Assembly (NCBI RefSeq): GCF_041260155.1
Contig: NC_091933.1
Span: 22,908,599 to 22,972,598, forward strand
Direction: 5' to 3'
DNA: 64,000 nucleotides
Source of the DNA: Ptychodera flava
Lineage: Eukaryota > Hemichordata > Enteropneusta > Ptychoderidae
Shown here: one piece after another, positions 23,818 to 42,869 of the stretch
Numbering within the stretch: the first letter of the stretch is position 1
Layout: the number at the start of each line of letters is the position of its first letter
The notes under the pieces: model-generated
What the model was told of the DNA's origin: nothing
The model's database searches: none
The model's input: the letters and a program-made list of their open reading frames with translations, nothing else
Made by a program: the position numbers and the translations under genes

Positions 23818-24426
23818 TTAAAGAAATTTACATAATAACATTACTCCTGGCTTTTCTCCCCCTCCTCCCAGCCCTTCCATACTAAAATGTGATTTGCCCC
23901 ACTCTGTACCGTACGCGTCAACCGTCGCAACATTCAAGAGTGGTACATATACAGGGAGGTCACGCGTGCTATCTCTGATGGATAATTTGGACGTTAACTG
24001 AACCAGATAACGTGCAGTTTTGAATCTAGAAGTTGCATGACTGTAACTGCGATGAAGTTGTGCAGTGTGTGTTGCCCGATTCAGACACTGCTCGTTGCAT
24101 CTGATGTAAATTTTCGTGGCAGTCGCAGGAGTCACCACATTGTTATTTTGAACTTCCTGGTCTACATCGTTGGAACACCCTGGTCCGTTATAGTCCAAAC
24201 TTTGGGAAAGAATATCAGACATAACTCTACTCTGAGGAAGTGCCAACTTATTTGTGTATGATATCTTTACTCTGAGGAGTGTCAATTTATTTGTGTATGA
24301 ACGAACACTAGCTTCCCCTATATTTGTTTCCGCATTTCCCCTCCGGATTAAGTTTATATTGAACAGTTCAGATGAATCAACTAGGTAATGTGCTGGTTCA
24401 GAGGTCCGTTTGAGTACTGCTAACAC
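23818..24426 (-). CDS. Unidentified 202-codon open reading frame
   Basis: This is the longest uninterrupted frame in the window apart from repeats, just upstream of the RT fragment on the same strand. It contains a near-tandem duplication of about 40 bp (24217-24290), seen in the protein as TNKLTLLRV and TNKLALPQS. I see no signal peptide, membrane segment or family motif. It could be part of the same retroelement, an exon of an unknown gene, or a chance opening in AT-rich DNA. Confidence 0.2.
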   Translation of the reverse strand: MLAVLKRTSEPAHYLVDSSELFNINLIRRGNAETNIGEASVRSYTNKLTLLRVKISYTNKLALPQSRVMSDILSQSLDYNGPGCSNDVDQEVQNNNVVTPATATKIYIRCNEQCLNRATHTAQLHRSYSHATSRFKTARYLVQLTSKLSIRDSTRDLPVYVPLLNVATVDAYGTEWGKSHFSMEGLGGGGEKPGVMLLCKFL

Positions 24427-27400
24427 AGTATTTTAGCATCCAATCAGAATGGCGCATTGTAGCATGATATAACATAAATTTTTTTTTCGGCATCTTTTAT
24501 GTAATGCCAAACTTTCAGTAGATCCGTCCTGTCGACGTGCTGAAACGGAATCATTGCTATTTGAAATGTCATCTTCACGCTCCGCACATTTTCAGATTTG
24601 CAATTCTACCGCAAAACCTGTCCAGCTGGAGATGTGAGAAGAAACCTTCAATCCGTCGCCACAATTGCTCTGCAAAGAAAGATCAGCCCTCGTTTCCTTT
24701 TAAGCCTTTGCGACATGTCTACTGACAAAAACATTAAGCAGAGAGGAATTAGCAAGTGCGCATGAGTACTTTTTTTACTTTCGATTTGGCTTACTATGAA
24801 ATCCAGGGATGAACCTTCACTTAGTTAAGTCACATGACAAGCCGACTTGCACAGGGTCCAGAACTATCGACTCTCTGACATTTTTTTGAACTTTCGTTTT
24901 ACTTCAGACACTGTTGATGAGTCACACAATGCTGACAATATGACGATACTTTATTTTCATCGTTTTTGAATTCGACAAAGTTAATCTCAATAGCTAGGAT
25001 ACTTTATATTACTGCCTTCAACAAGAGCGAAGACAACACATTCGTCTTTCAGACAACCAAATCGCCCAACCCCAACTATTTCAACAATATAGCCATTGCA
25101 CATATTGACATACTCGGCCACGCAGTGAAGTGCTAAAGCGAAAGAGAGATTTGCACATCCATGGCGCATGTCTTATAGTCTATTCGACTATGTCTGATAT
25201 TTAAGACCAAAACCTGACATACAGCTTTCAAAATTCCGTTAGCTTTGCTTTTTATCACGTTTCAACACTCTGTCTACTATCAATAATCATTGCTTTCATT
25301 TTGTTAAATCATCATGATATTCCATTTATTCATTCATTCAATCATTCATTCATGTTATTGTGTTTGGCAGTCCCTTTGATTATCAATTTTATGGACTTCA
25401 GCTGACATCACAGTGACACTAAAGCCAAGTCAACACACTGTACTTGGTCAATCTCGTCAAAACTTGAGTCTCCTTGGGATCTTTTTGATGACAAATTTTG
25501 AATATTGAAGCTAACAAAAATTAATAAGCTTACTGTGGGAGTGATGAAATTCCATGCGTTACCAGTGGTCGAACATCGAGATCAATATTATCTTTAGTTA
25601 TAAATTCTTCACTAATAGATACTGCAAATCCAGACTGAAAATCTCCCAACAGCTTTACGACGAAAGTATTATTGATTCTTGCATTGAACTTGGGCTTTTT
25701 TTGAACATTTATCAAAGGAATGAGCCCCAATTGGTCCCCCTTGTTTAATCATGCATGGTGAACAACCACAAGTGCATATATTTTCCCCATTATTAATCTA
25801 AACACTACGTATCCGAAATAATTAGGGAGACTGCTATTTGAACGTAACGACGTGGGCCTTCTAGGCCAAGGACTGTATACCCGGAAATTCAGTTCATTTG
25901 ACAAAGTATTCTCTTTGTCAGGTATACTTGTGCAATACATTGTCCCGGAAGCTATCCCAAATCCATAGACGAGGTACAGTCTACAGATTTGGCGAGCCCA
26001 TTTGCGCAACCTTGATTTTAATTCGTGCCGTAGGAAAGGGCCAAGTTCAAGTGCACACATCGTAACAACCTACCGCGGTTTATAGAGCAGTTTTTATCCT
26101 GTTATTTTAAGGGCGCCGAATTCTCTGGCAAGTGTGTATCGTTGTTTGCGAGTTCAGACCGAGGAGGGTAAACAATCAGAGTAGTGGCATTTTCCTGGAT
26201 TCTGATTACGTCTGACCTTGTGCCACCTGACTCCATACCCGTATTCATACTGTCGCTGGTATTATGTGTCTAGACATATGCCCCGAGACCTTTCATATCA
26301 CATGCCACTGCCGTTTTTGACATTGTTTTGTTGTTGTTGTTGTTCTTCTTCTTCATGGAAATAATGAGCAGAACTGTTGATCTTCTTTATGGTGAGGATC
26401 TGGGTAATAGAACAATAAATGAATATCAGGAGCGACAGAAACTCCATCGATCTATCCAACGTGAAGGCAGAGAAATATCGCGATAATGAATACGATGTCT
26501 GATGATACCCTTGTTAGTCGTTACATCATTTATGAAAGTATAGGAAAGAAACATCTATTTTCTTGCTTGATTTCTTCCAGCGGAATTAAAGAGTTATACC
26601 AAAAGTGTTATAATTGCGGATTATCAGTTTACTCGACCCTACATTTGAATTCAAAATGCAGCTGTTCAGATTAATTTGTTCACAGATGTTTCATATAAAA
26701 TGTGGGGCGTCTTAACTTTACCGTATCGTGATTGTTCTAGACTATCCGGGGCCAATCATGGGCTTGTCACACACACAGGCGCCGTTTTTCTAAATGAGGC
26801 TTCCGCCGGGCTGTTCTATAAATCACTGGCGATGTTTTCTCTTTAGCGCCGGAAATATTTTTGTATCTTTTAAAATACGTTTAATTTCAGCAGAAATCCG
26901 TGATAGATTGTCGGTTCCACAGAGCAGGAAACTGCACGATATTCAGCACAAGCATTGAGGTGTGTGAATCAATGTTGAAGGATTGCAAGTTATGACACTT
27001 AACCCTACAGTATCAAAGCAGCGATTAAGACACCAGTAAAATTTGTGAATTTTGCCCGCAGCACCCAGGTAGAATGTTGCATACAACACTTCATATTTCC
27101 AAATAAAATCTTATCATTGAAGCCCCATTTTAACGCATCATCCTATTACGGATTTTTTGAATTGATGTTGTACTTCCTGAGACTAACCAATAAGTCATGG
27201 TTCGGCAGGTATGTCACTGTTTTAGGAAGTGGTCTACAGAGGTCAGTTTCAGTTGTCTCTTTCGTTTTAATTGTTACCACCTGTTTCGTGTTTTTCTCTG
27301 TTTGTTTGTTCTTTATGTTAGGCTTGTAGCGTCTTTTATCTGAACATTCAACTTAGTACGTAAACATTGAAGTTTGTTCCTCAGTCAACAAAAATGTATT

Positions 27401-30400
27401 ACACTTTGTATTACTGATTTTTTAACAAATTTTATTCAATAAATCCATGATGCAAAGCAAAACATATGTCAAAATCAAAGACTAACAAGGGAAAAATAAA
27501 ACAAAAACATAGATTATCATTGCCCGAGAACTTTCTTGTGTATAAGGAGGGCACTTCATTACAGTAAATGTCGTTATTTTTCTTACGAATACAAGAAACA
27601 AGCTGCAACTGATTAGAGCATACTGTGGGCCAGTTTTTTGTTATCTTGTGTTAGTAGTTTCTTAACATTGTAGTCCTATTCTTAAAATGTGGTAGCATTA
27701 CTCACATAGGTATTCTCAAAGACGCCTATGTCTGCTCACGGAGGCAGCATACAAGCATTAATGCGACAATTATGTAATGAGTGACTCATTATAGATTAGG
27801 GATATAAATGACCGAGACATATAAACCTAGACTGGAGCGAGAAAAATAACGCTTTCTCGCAATCGGCGAGAATCTCTGACGTCGGGCAACTGGTCACCTA
27901 CCCTCGGGCACATATTCCCTTGTTTGGGCTATAATATATATTATCAGAACATGTCAACTAGTCCATAAGTACTGATTTAAAACGTTTGGTTGGGTAAACA
28001 TTTGATAAGATTGTTAAATCGCAGATTTAGTTACTCTTTCCAACTCAAACCTTTTTGGCAGAAACGATCCATGTGACCTCTTTCTCTGCTGTGCGATGCG
28101 CTCAGCGCAAGAAAAATCTGACATGCCGTAAATTCTACGTCGTAAATCCTGACAGTTATTGTCATATCATGCCTTGGGTTTCTAGCATGATACTTGACCC
28201 CTTGCGATTATTTTAAGAATGACTTCCTCATTATGCAGATTGGTTGGAAACTGTATTGCGAATTGTATTGCGAAATTTTATCTGTTCTTTTTTTTGTAAA
28301 ATCCCTTCTTACTATTTTTATCTCTCTATTTTTCACTCGACTCATGTTGTGTACCGACGTAAAAAGCCTAATGATTATTTTGTCTTTTGATAGAACGCTG
28401 TTGTATACAGGTTGGGATGTCAAATATCACACAAGTACGTTGAGAATGGTTTTTCTGAGTTTCACCGCCGAAAACATTGTAAACAAATTGTACAAATCAC
28501 GGTCCTTCATCATACAAGTGCGAGTGATGTTTTATTCTTCTATTGTAAACATTTTGTTTTCCTAGTCAAATATAAAATCAATCCGACGCAAGCTGTGACA
28601 ATTTTCCTTTCATTATTGCAATGGCTTTCAACAGCACACGCAATACAATCGCCTCACAACATATGTCTTGTTATACATATCTTGTTATATCGTGTTACTC
28701 ATTATGACGCTGTAATAAGATAGAATGGCTCCGATTACACGCCATTCAATACTATCGGACTCGCTACTGGATTTTGTTCATAATGTATGTGCAACCTCGA
28801 TTTCAGTGAAATTGCAAGGTCTGATGTCATACATTTTTAATTAGCAATGTAATCCACTGAGCACGGGGTGAACGTTTGCGCCGGCGTAAAAAACGAGGGG
28901 GCATGGTTCAGTTTACGAGTAAATATCTGGTCGGTTTTTACAGACGACGTCGTTTGTTTATTTGTTTTTTCCCCAAAAATCTTTGAACACATGTATGTTT
29001 CTGGTAACATGCCTTTTGGGAAACAGAAATAGTAAATCCTAGCATTTGATATTTTCCGAGGTACATTTTATCGGAATAGCGAAAATGTACCATTCTAGAA
29101 GCTGAGAGATTTTATTCCAAGTCAATGGGTAGCATAAGTCAGATTGAGCTTGTTACTGGAAATTCAGAATTGGTTACCGGAAACATACATGTAGTCTTTG
29201 TCTCGTTAGCTTGTCGTCGAGATGATAACGATCGAGTATACTCATGTTATATTCAAACGTTTTACATGATACCACACAAATACTGATAAGGAAAGGAAAG
29301 GAAACGGAAGTAAATACTAAATGCATTTATTGTGACATTTTGCTTGACTCAAGAACGTGATAAAGGAAATTACACTACAAATGCTAAATTTTTCAGTTTC
29401 TATAGCCTTCATGTAGAGCTTGCCGCTAGGTGATTTTTATGGAGAAAAATATCTATAAACATGATCGCAAAAGAGAATAACGTCTATTATTTCGCACTTA
29501 TAAGAATACCAATACAATGGTAGCATTAAAATATTGCCAAAAGTCAATATGATTTATTAAGAATGGTTTGCCGATTCATCGAAAAGTACGTGTCCTTGCT
29601 CTCTTCCGATCGCGACATGTCATTTCGCAAATTCATTTTCAAAGTGCAGAGACATCAGCAGACTTGAAATAATCGGTGACAAGCTGTCAACAGTATTACA
29701 GGCGAGATAGTTGCATTTTCAGACGCCTTTTTTGTAAATGTGTGGAACTTAACATCATGGTAATACCCTAAATACTGTTACAGTAGCTGTTGAGATCCAC
29801 AATAAACAAAGCCGAATACAGGCAGAACCGTACTTGCTTATTAAATCACATCATCAACATTGAACGCGGAATTTTATCACACCGTACATTTAAGAATGAA
29901 CAGACAGTGGAGAACATTTCCTATCACGTCGAACATTGACCGATTACTTGATCTGATGCTGTCCAACATATAAATTCACTTAAAATTGACTATTTCAAAT
30001 TCTTTTTCTTCCTCGTCTTTGTCTCTGCAACGTTTTTGCGGGGATTAGAAGTGAAATGCGTTCGCGTCACAGTGCAAACAGCCAGGAGACATGAATGGCT
30101 AAAAACCATCGCTTGCTTACAAGACAATACAATCGTGCCACTTGTCACCATGCATTGTATATTGCGCGTGTATTTGGCAGTAACTCTTATATATAGACAT
30201 GCACTATGATTTCCTTTGATATCAGCAGCGAGATAATATCATTTGAGAACATCAGCCTTTAAAATTTTACTCTCAGCTGATATAACCCTCAACATCACAA
30301 GTCGCTATAAATTCTACCACATGATGCAATATCAAGATTCTTGCTATGCTCTTATTTGGACCAAAAATAGTAGCTTCAGTGTCCAACATCTTCAAAGATC

Positions 30401-30779
30401 AGTCTAAGCCTGTGATTGACACCTCTTCTTTACTTCATCGATGAAATCTGTCCGTTTGATTTCGACCTAGGGGACAATCAAATTAACGCCAGGAATTACT
30501 TATGGAAATTCCCTCGGTATAAGAGAGGAGTTACACATGAAGAATCAAGAAATGGCAATGCATTATTCATAGCTTCAGAGACATCGGCCAAAGAAATTTG
30601 CATAATTTATTCATCAAATCGCAACTGGCTCCTCTGGGAAATAATTGCTTCTGCTTGACACTTCAGTAGGTGAATTGCAATCGCCATCTAAGGGAAGAAC
30701 CATCAGAACTTGGGAGGGGTGGCCAGGATGCCGATGCACAATTTGTTTTTCGAACCATAAAATTTGACAAAGTATATTT

Positions 30780-30992
30780 AACACGATTGGAACTAATTTG
30801 GGAGAAAAGGATATTGTGATAATGTCGGTTTAATCAGCAAATTTAAGCACATTACACTTTTCTATTTTTGCAATTCACTTGTTTTATGGTAATTTTTAAT
30901 ATTGCAATTTTCAGCTATAGGGCATCTAACTCTTTTGATAAGTTTGAACAATTAGAAGATTCCATTCTCCCAAATCAGTTCCAGTCGTGTTA
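30780..30992. mobile_element. MITE with AACACGATTGGAACTAATTT ends, copy 1
   Basis: The left end ACACGATTGGAACTAATTTG and the right end (complement ACACGACTGGAACTGATTTG) form inverted repeats about 27 bp long around a 160-bp AT-rich centre. Two further copies lie at 43846-44040 and 56966-57178. The superfamily is not assigned. Confidence 0.8.
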
Positions 30993-31599
30993 TTTCCGGA
31001 TGTTGCACAGCATGCATACAAAGTGTTCTTTTGACTGACCTTTACGTAAATATTGTTGAGATTTTAAAATCAGCATGGCTTCAATTTTTCAGCACTTATT
31101 ACTCTATAGATTTATTTTTTTCATTTAGACCACCCCTCCGAATATTTGATGGGCCATCCTTTATTATGGAAGGGAGTGAACAACTTTTAGAAGACCATGT
31201 AAATTTTCCTCAAATTTAACAATTGTGCAGTATTCTGTAGTGTCTGTTAGCAAGAACAGGCCCGGTTTTAATTTAAGTTTTTTGTATTTGCAATATCCAA
31301 ATTTTCTCGGGTAAATTACATTTTCGTGTTGCAGTCCACGAGCCACTTGATATTGTCAGTATGAAACTGGCCTGTGGACGTATAGAGCGTTTGCTGTGGT
31401 GTTTACCAGTTAATGGTTACACTTACAACCAACACGTTTGCAGGACCTTTACACAATTATTTCGGGAGTGAAATGGTGACTGCAAACGAATGACTTTCAC
31501 TTTGTCGATGTCATATTTCGTTACACCCCCTCCCCGTCTTCGTGTGATCAAAACGCATATCCATAAAATCAAAATCTCAATTAAGGATAAAATCCTCAC

Positions 31600-38343
<6,744 letters not shown>

Positions 38344-38368
<25 letters not shown>

Positions 38369-38454
38369 TCTTGTCCTCTTGCACTGGCTTGGCTACTGCA
38401 CAAAGAATGATGAATTGGGGTGAAAACCGGTGTCCTTAAGAGTCGCTCTGGCAT
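38344..38454 (-). other. Upstream out-of-frame ORF overlapping the HARS start; presequence-like
   Basis: A second ATG lies 86 nt upstream of the HARS ATG in another frame and reads MPERLLRTPVFTP then IHHSLCSSQASARG before running past the HARS start to a stop. It is rich in Arg, Ser and hydrophobic residues and poor in acids, like a mitochondrial presequence. Animals often make cytosolic and mitochondrial HARS from one gene by alternative 5' ends, but with the splice donor at 38347 this frame does not continue into exon 2. It may instead act as an overlapping uORF. Confidence 0.3.
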
Positions 38455-39150
38455 CGTAGAGGGCGTCGTCAGCACGGGGGTGAACACGTCGTTCGCGGGT
38501 GAGATTCTACTGCTAAAGCTGCAGTAAATGCTAATTTTAATAATGTGATTACGCATAGACAGTAGTGGGGGAACAAGTGTCTGTGGATTACGTCATGAAA
38601 ATCCACCGCTATAAAAAAACAAGCAAACCGAAAGCAACAATTTTAATGAGCCGTGGTGGTGTGATCACTTCGAATTCCAAGTCACACCGTCCATGCAGGG
38701 GCCCAAAAGTGACAATTGTCCAAAAAAGTTAACTGCACAAAGTCTTGATGTAAAATAAGCAGTTGAAATTTAATTTACTTATTTTTACTCTCAACGAGTG
38801 GTCAAGTTCCCAATAGTGTACTTTTCATTTGGGTAAAGGTAACGGTAGTTAGTATCAGCTCAGTACATATAATTTCGCTTGACAAGTGATGTTACACGAA
38901 ATCAGCCGGATCGTTTCATAATGTAATTATGTAATTTTTAATTATGTTGTCGAGAAGTCGTATATCCTGCATATGAAACACTGTGCGCAACCATAGCGGA
39001 ATGCATAGTTGTTCCGCTTTACAAAAGTCAATCTTTGCTCGCAAAGTTGAGAAACGAGCGTCGGGGCGTAAGAAGGCTTGTCGTACGTGTCGTACCACAA
39101 TGCAACGGTGACGTTTAGGACAACGTTGACGTGTCCGTGCCTGGTGTTGG

Positions 39151-39226
39151 TCTGGTTCCCTGCCCCTTTTCTACCGCTGGCTGCGCTGCGCTAACGAAAA
39201 GGAAAGGGGGCAGGGAACCAGACTAG
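39151..39226. mobile_element. 76-bp hairpin element with 11-bp target duplication
   Basis: TCTGGTTCCCTGCCCC at 39151 pairs with GGGGCAGGGAACCAGA near its end, separated by a GC-rich loop. The flanks are exact direct repeats CCTGGTGTTGG at 39140-39150 and 39227-39237, so the unit arrived by insertion. The TAG at its right end is like other hairpins in the window. Confidence 0.85.
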
Positions 39227-40094
39227 CCTGGTGTTGGAAATCACTCCGAGGCCACTGCTGGGTGCTGACACTGCATCTCTTCAACAGACAGTATTACTGC
39301 ACTTTTGTTTCAGTTCATTTACTCAGTCTCTCCATGCAGAGAATGACATTCAGCATTTTGTTTTCAAAGGGTGAACTTTGAGGCCACCCAAAACATTTGC
39401 CAAAGAAAAAAAACATATTAAAAACACATATTGTTTGGATTTTTGCCAAGTGTTGTTGTTACTCGTTACCTGGATGAACCCGATTTGACTGGATGCCAAT
39501 GATAGCATATAAACCGATCAACATAGCCAATGGAAAATACGACAAATTGTTTAATTAATTCAACAGCTTACGGAATTTTCTTCAGTTCCTCTTTCATTAT
39601 TGCATATTTTCACTTTATATCGCACCTTCATCATGTAGAGCAGGCCGCAAATATATTTTACGAATGATTTGCAATGTTTGGGAGAAAACTCAACCTTTTT
39701 GACGCAATTTCTAAAGATACTGTTTCCATAGATTACTTTTTCACGTTTCGTGTTTTTTTTTTTTTTTTTTTTTTTTCATGTTTGGAAATGACTGAAACTG
39801 TATTTTTTTGTTATTCAGTTGTTCTAAAGATAGAGCATGCCAACGTCATTGTTTATTGTCTCGTCCCCGTACAGTTTCTTGTATACTTTGTGAGGGTGAG
39901 TTCGCCTGCAGTACATGTAATTACGGGGGGCGTAGAACTTGGGACACGCCTCCTCACCTCCGAATGTAACCCTTCCCTGAGCCCCCTCCTGTACAAAATA
40001 TGGCGCTCCTCTTTTTCAAAGTGATAAACATACCCATCTCAAATACCGATTAGACCAACTGATCGACCTTTAGCACAGCATTTTACACATTTCG

Positions 40095-40095
<1 letters not shown>

Positions 40096-40182
<87 letters not shown>
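40096..40182. repeat. (GA)n microsatellite
   Basis: About 85 bp of uninterrupted GA in the intergenic region left of the duplicated block. Confidence 0.97.
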
Positions 40183-40184
<2 letters not shown>

Positions 40185-42651
40185 TGGACAGAGAGGAAGG
40201 AATTTCTACCTCTTCTTTGACGTAGTAGTATTTCTAACTGAATTGGGAGATGCTGTCTCGTAGGGTCCGTTATTCTCTAACTAGATGAGAGAGCTGGACA
40301 TGGACAGGGCCGGGGACAGGGTGACATCAAACAATAAGCGGGTATGGAATGTAAACCATGAGCATCAAGACTGACACGGAGAGCCAGCTCTCCAGTCTGT
40401 CAGTGCCATGTCTATCAGCATGGATTTGTGTCCCGGAACATTTTGTTCAGCCTTTGGCAGAACTGAAACACTTGTCAAAAGTAATTCCAATGGACAAAAA
40501 GTAATTGTCAGTGCCCATATGATTTCATTTTTTATAAAAAAAATCATTTAAAAACCCCAGATGTTCCTCTCTGGATTATACTGATACTATATCAGTAAAA
40601 TGAAATAAAAACACTTCCTGGTATGAGAACAATTCCACAGCCGTGAATGTGAAAGTAGTGTGTGTGTGCGTATTTTTTAGAGTTCAATCACGATTATTTT
40701 TCAGATAGGTATTGGTAGAGGGCGCTGTTGGTGTTGCCATATCGATTTGTCCTCAGCACATTACGGAAAGTAAGTTTTTAAGGAATACTCGAAATCATCG
40801 TTTCATCTGATGTTTTCAAATGTGATACACGGTTAACACACATCCCCTGTGCATTCAGACGAATTTGCACGTGATCCACTTCAGTTTCCACTCGATTTGG
40901 TCTTACACTGCAACGTAATCTTCTTTGACATTGGTGTACAGATTATGACATCACACATACAATACAATAAATCTCCCTCTCTTGATATAATAATTCAACA
41001 TCAAACTGTACACACCGATGTTTTGTTGCAGGGGAATCTTTTAATACAATCAATACAGTTGCATTAACAGAATCTTTATGTCATTACATATGCACAAGTT
41101 TTTTTTTTCTTTCTAAAATGTAATACTGTGATATCGTATTGAGAGTCTGTAGATGTCACACAATTTCTGATTCCGACATGATTTTTTATGAATTTTGCAA
41201 TGTGTGAGTTCTATTTGTACAGTATAGTTTCTTGTTTTACTCTAAAAATCATATCAATATGCTAGTTCACTTTCTTAACATGGCCAGTAAGTGTGTGATA
41301 TTGAATGTAATTGTTTACAGGTGAATTATAGTCCGGACCAGAATTCCTTTGTCAACAATAGAATGGCATTTTAACTGTGTTTGTAAGGCCAATATTTTTG
41401 TATCTGGACATACTTGAGGAAGATAATGACTAAATTGACTTGTTTTTTATAACAAGGTGTATGAAATATCACTATTCGTTACAGATATATTGTCCTGTAT
41501 TGAAATAACTCATTCGAAAATATTGCTAACATGGGTAGGTAGAAGAGGGTAAAATAGGCCATTGGGAACAATGTATCGATTTGTTACGATGACGTCATCC
41601 AATCCGTTGTTTTGTATATCCAGGAATCGAATCAGATAGCTGTAATTAGCATACACGCCGACAGGTAAACCACAGTACCACATGGCAGAGAAATCTCCAT
41701 CCCAACCAAGGAATGAACTTGCAAACCCTTTTTCTCACGAAACCACAGACAAGCTTACACCACCAGTTGATGGCCGCAAGTTCTGTAATGAAGGAACAAT
41801 GAAAGTATAGACGTTAGCACTGTATTCACATTATTTACAAACAGGACTTTTAACGATCGTACGAGGTTACTTACTTGAGCACTAGACCACTTCGTTCCTG
41901 TCACCTTTTTGAACAAAATAATTTCCATCCGCCGCGATTGTGATTGTAGTACATTAGATTACAGGCCAGGTGCCACACACGATACCCCTCAGCATTTCTG
42001 ACCTCACTGATAAATTTTGCTTAAAGGGATATAAGCTGTATGTTGTGGCAAGTTTTTCAGTATTCTGCTTCTGTATATCAACTACCGTGTCTGACCCTAA
42101 TCCGTTTGTCGTGCTGAAATGTCGAGTATTCTTTTTGTCAACACAGCTTGTATGTGTGTAGTGATCATTGTTTATTGTTTACAAATGAATCAAGTTCTAG
42201 TCCGGACTTGAATACAATTTTCAACAATAACAATGTAGATTATACTCATATAGGTTTGTTGATATACTAAATACTTGGCAGTTTAGGGATTCAATGCAGA
42301 AGGTGTAGGGAAATCACAAAACAAAAGTTTTGAAAAAATAGCAAAAAGATACAGCTTATGGAGCTTTAAGTTGCCTCACCGAAAAGGTTCTGAGCTCGTC
42401 TTCATTTAAAATTGCAAAACGACCTTTACAGAAAAGTATAATAAAGCCAAATGCCAAACATATGAGGCCTGTCGCTCATCAACGCAACGGTGAATATTAA
42501 AATGTGAGCGATATACTTCGATGCGTTACAGCTACAGGGACCCTCTCTTCACTATCTATAGAATTTTTATTCGTCCTTTCTAACTCGGGAAATGTTTTAT
42601 GAATTCCTTTTCTCAAGAAAGATATTTTTTATCGTGAACGAATTTCAATCG

Positions 42652-42657
42652 TTTATT
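42652..42657 (-). terminator. Poly(A) signal AATAAA, BRICHOS gene A
   Basis: AATAAA on the minus strand about 213 nt after the stop codon, conserved in position and context at 55839-55844 in the second copy. Confidence 0.6.
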
Positions 42658-42869
42658 GTGTTTGTCTGTTCTCGTATTTTTTATTTTTCGAGTTTTTTTC
42701 CCGAAATTAGTATTACAAGTAAATTCTTCTTATAAGAACTATGATATGTTATCGATTGCTTCAACATTTTCACGATTAGTAGTGCTTAAATAAATAGAAA
42801 TCTCGAATCGCAGCAATATTATGTACAATCTTAATGTACCATGAATCACAAGAGCGTAATATAACGTTC

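Larger units (their letters stand above)
15974..30779. other. Large region without a recognised host gene
   Basis: I could not assign a conserved protein here apart from one reverse-transcriptase remnant. Contents are a degenerate TTAA MITE (20206-20530), a (TTTTA)n run near 22170-22206, the RT fragment (23489-23810), an unexplained 202-codon frame (23818-24426), an (ATTC)n tract near 25322-25350 and a short (GTT)n near 26325-26345. It should include the missing 5' exons of HAL and probably the last exon and 3' UTR of HARS, but short divergent exons cannot be picked out by eye. Frames near 17770-18051, 22550-22921, 27045-27329 and 28194-28565 have no recognisable content. Confidence 0.6.
38557..40760. 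other. HARS upstream / intergenic region
   Basis: No exon was recognised. It contains the hairpin at 39151-39226, a T-run near 39748-39776, a (GA)n array at 40096-40182 and otherwise AT-rich text. The HARS promoter presumably lies at its left end, where the sequence is locally GC-richer (38430-38510). The next gene on the right starts at 48666, in the same orientation. Confidence 0.6.

Noticed and set aside
31423-31480. Candidate last exon of HARS (after TTTGCAG, reading [18 protein letters not shown])
   Set aside because: Phase and length fit, but the text does not resemble the conserved C-terminus of HARS, so it was not joined.
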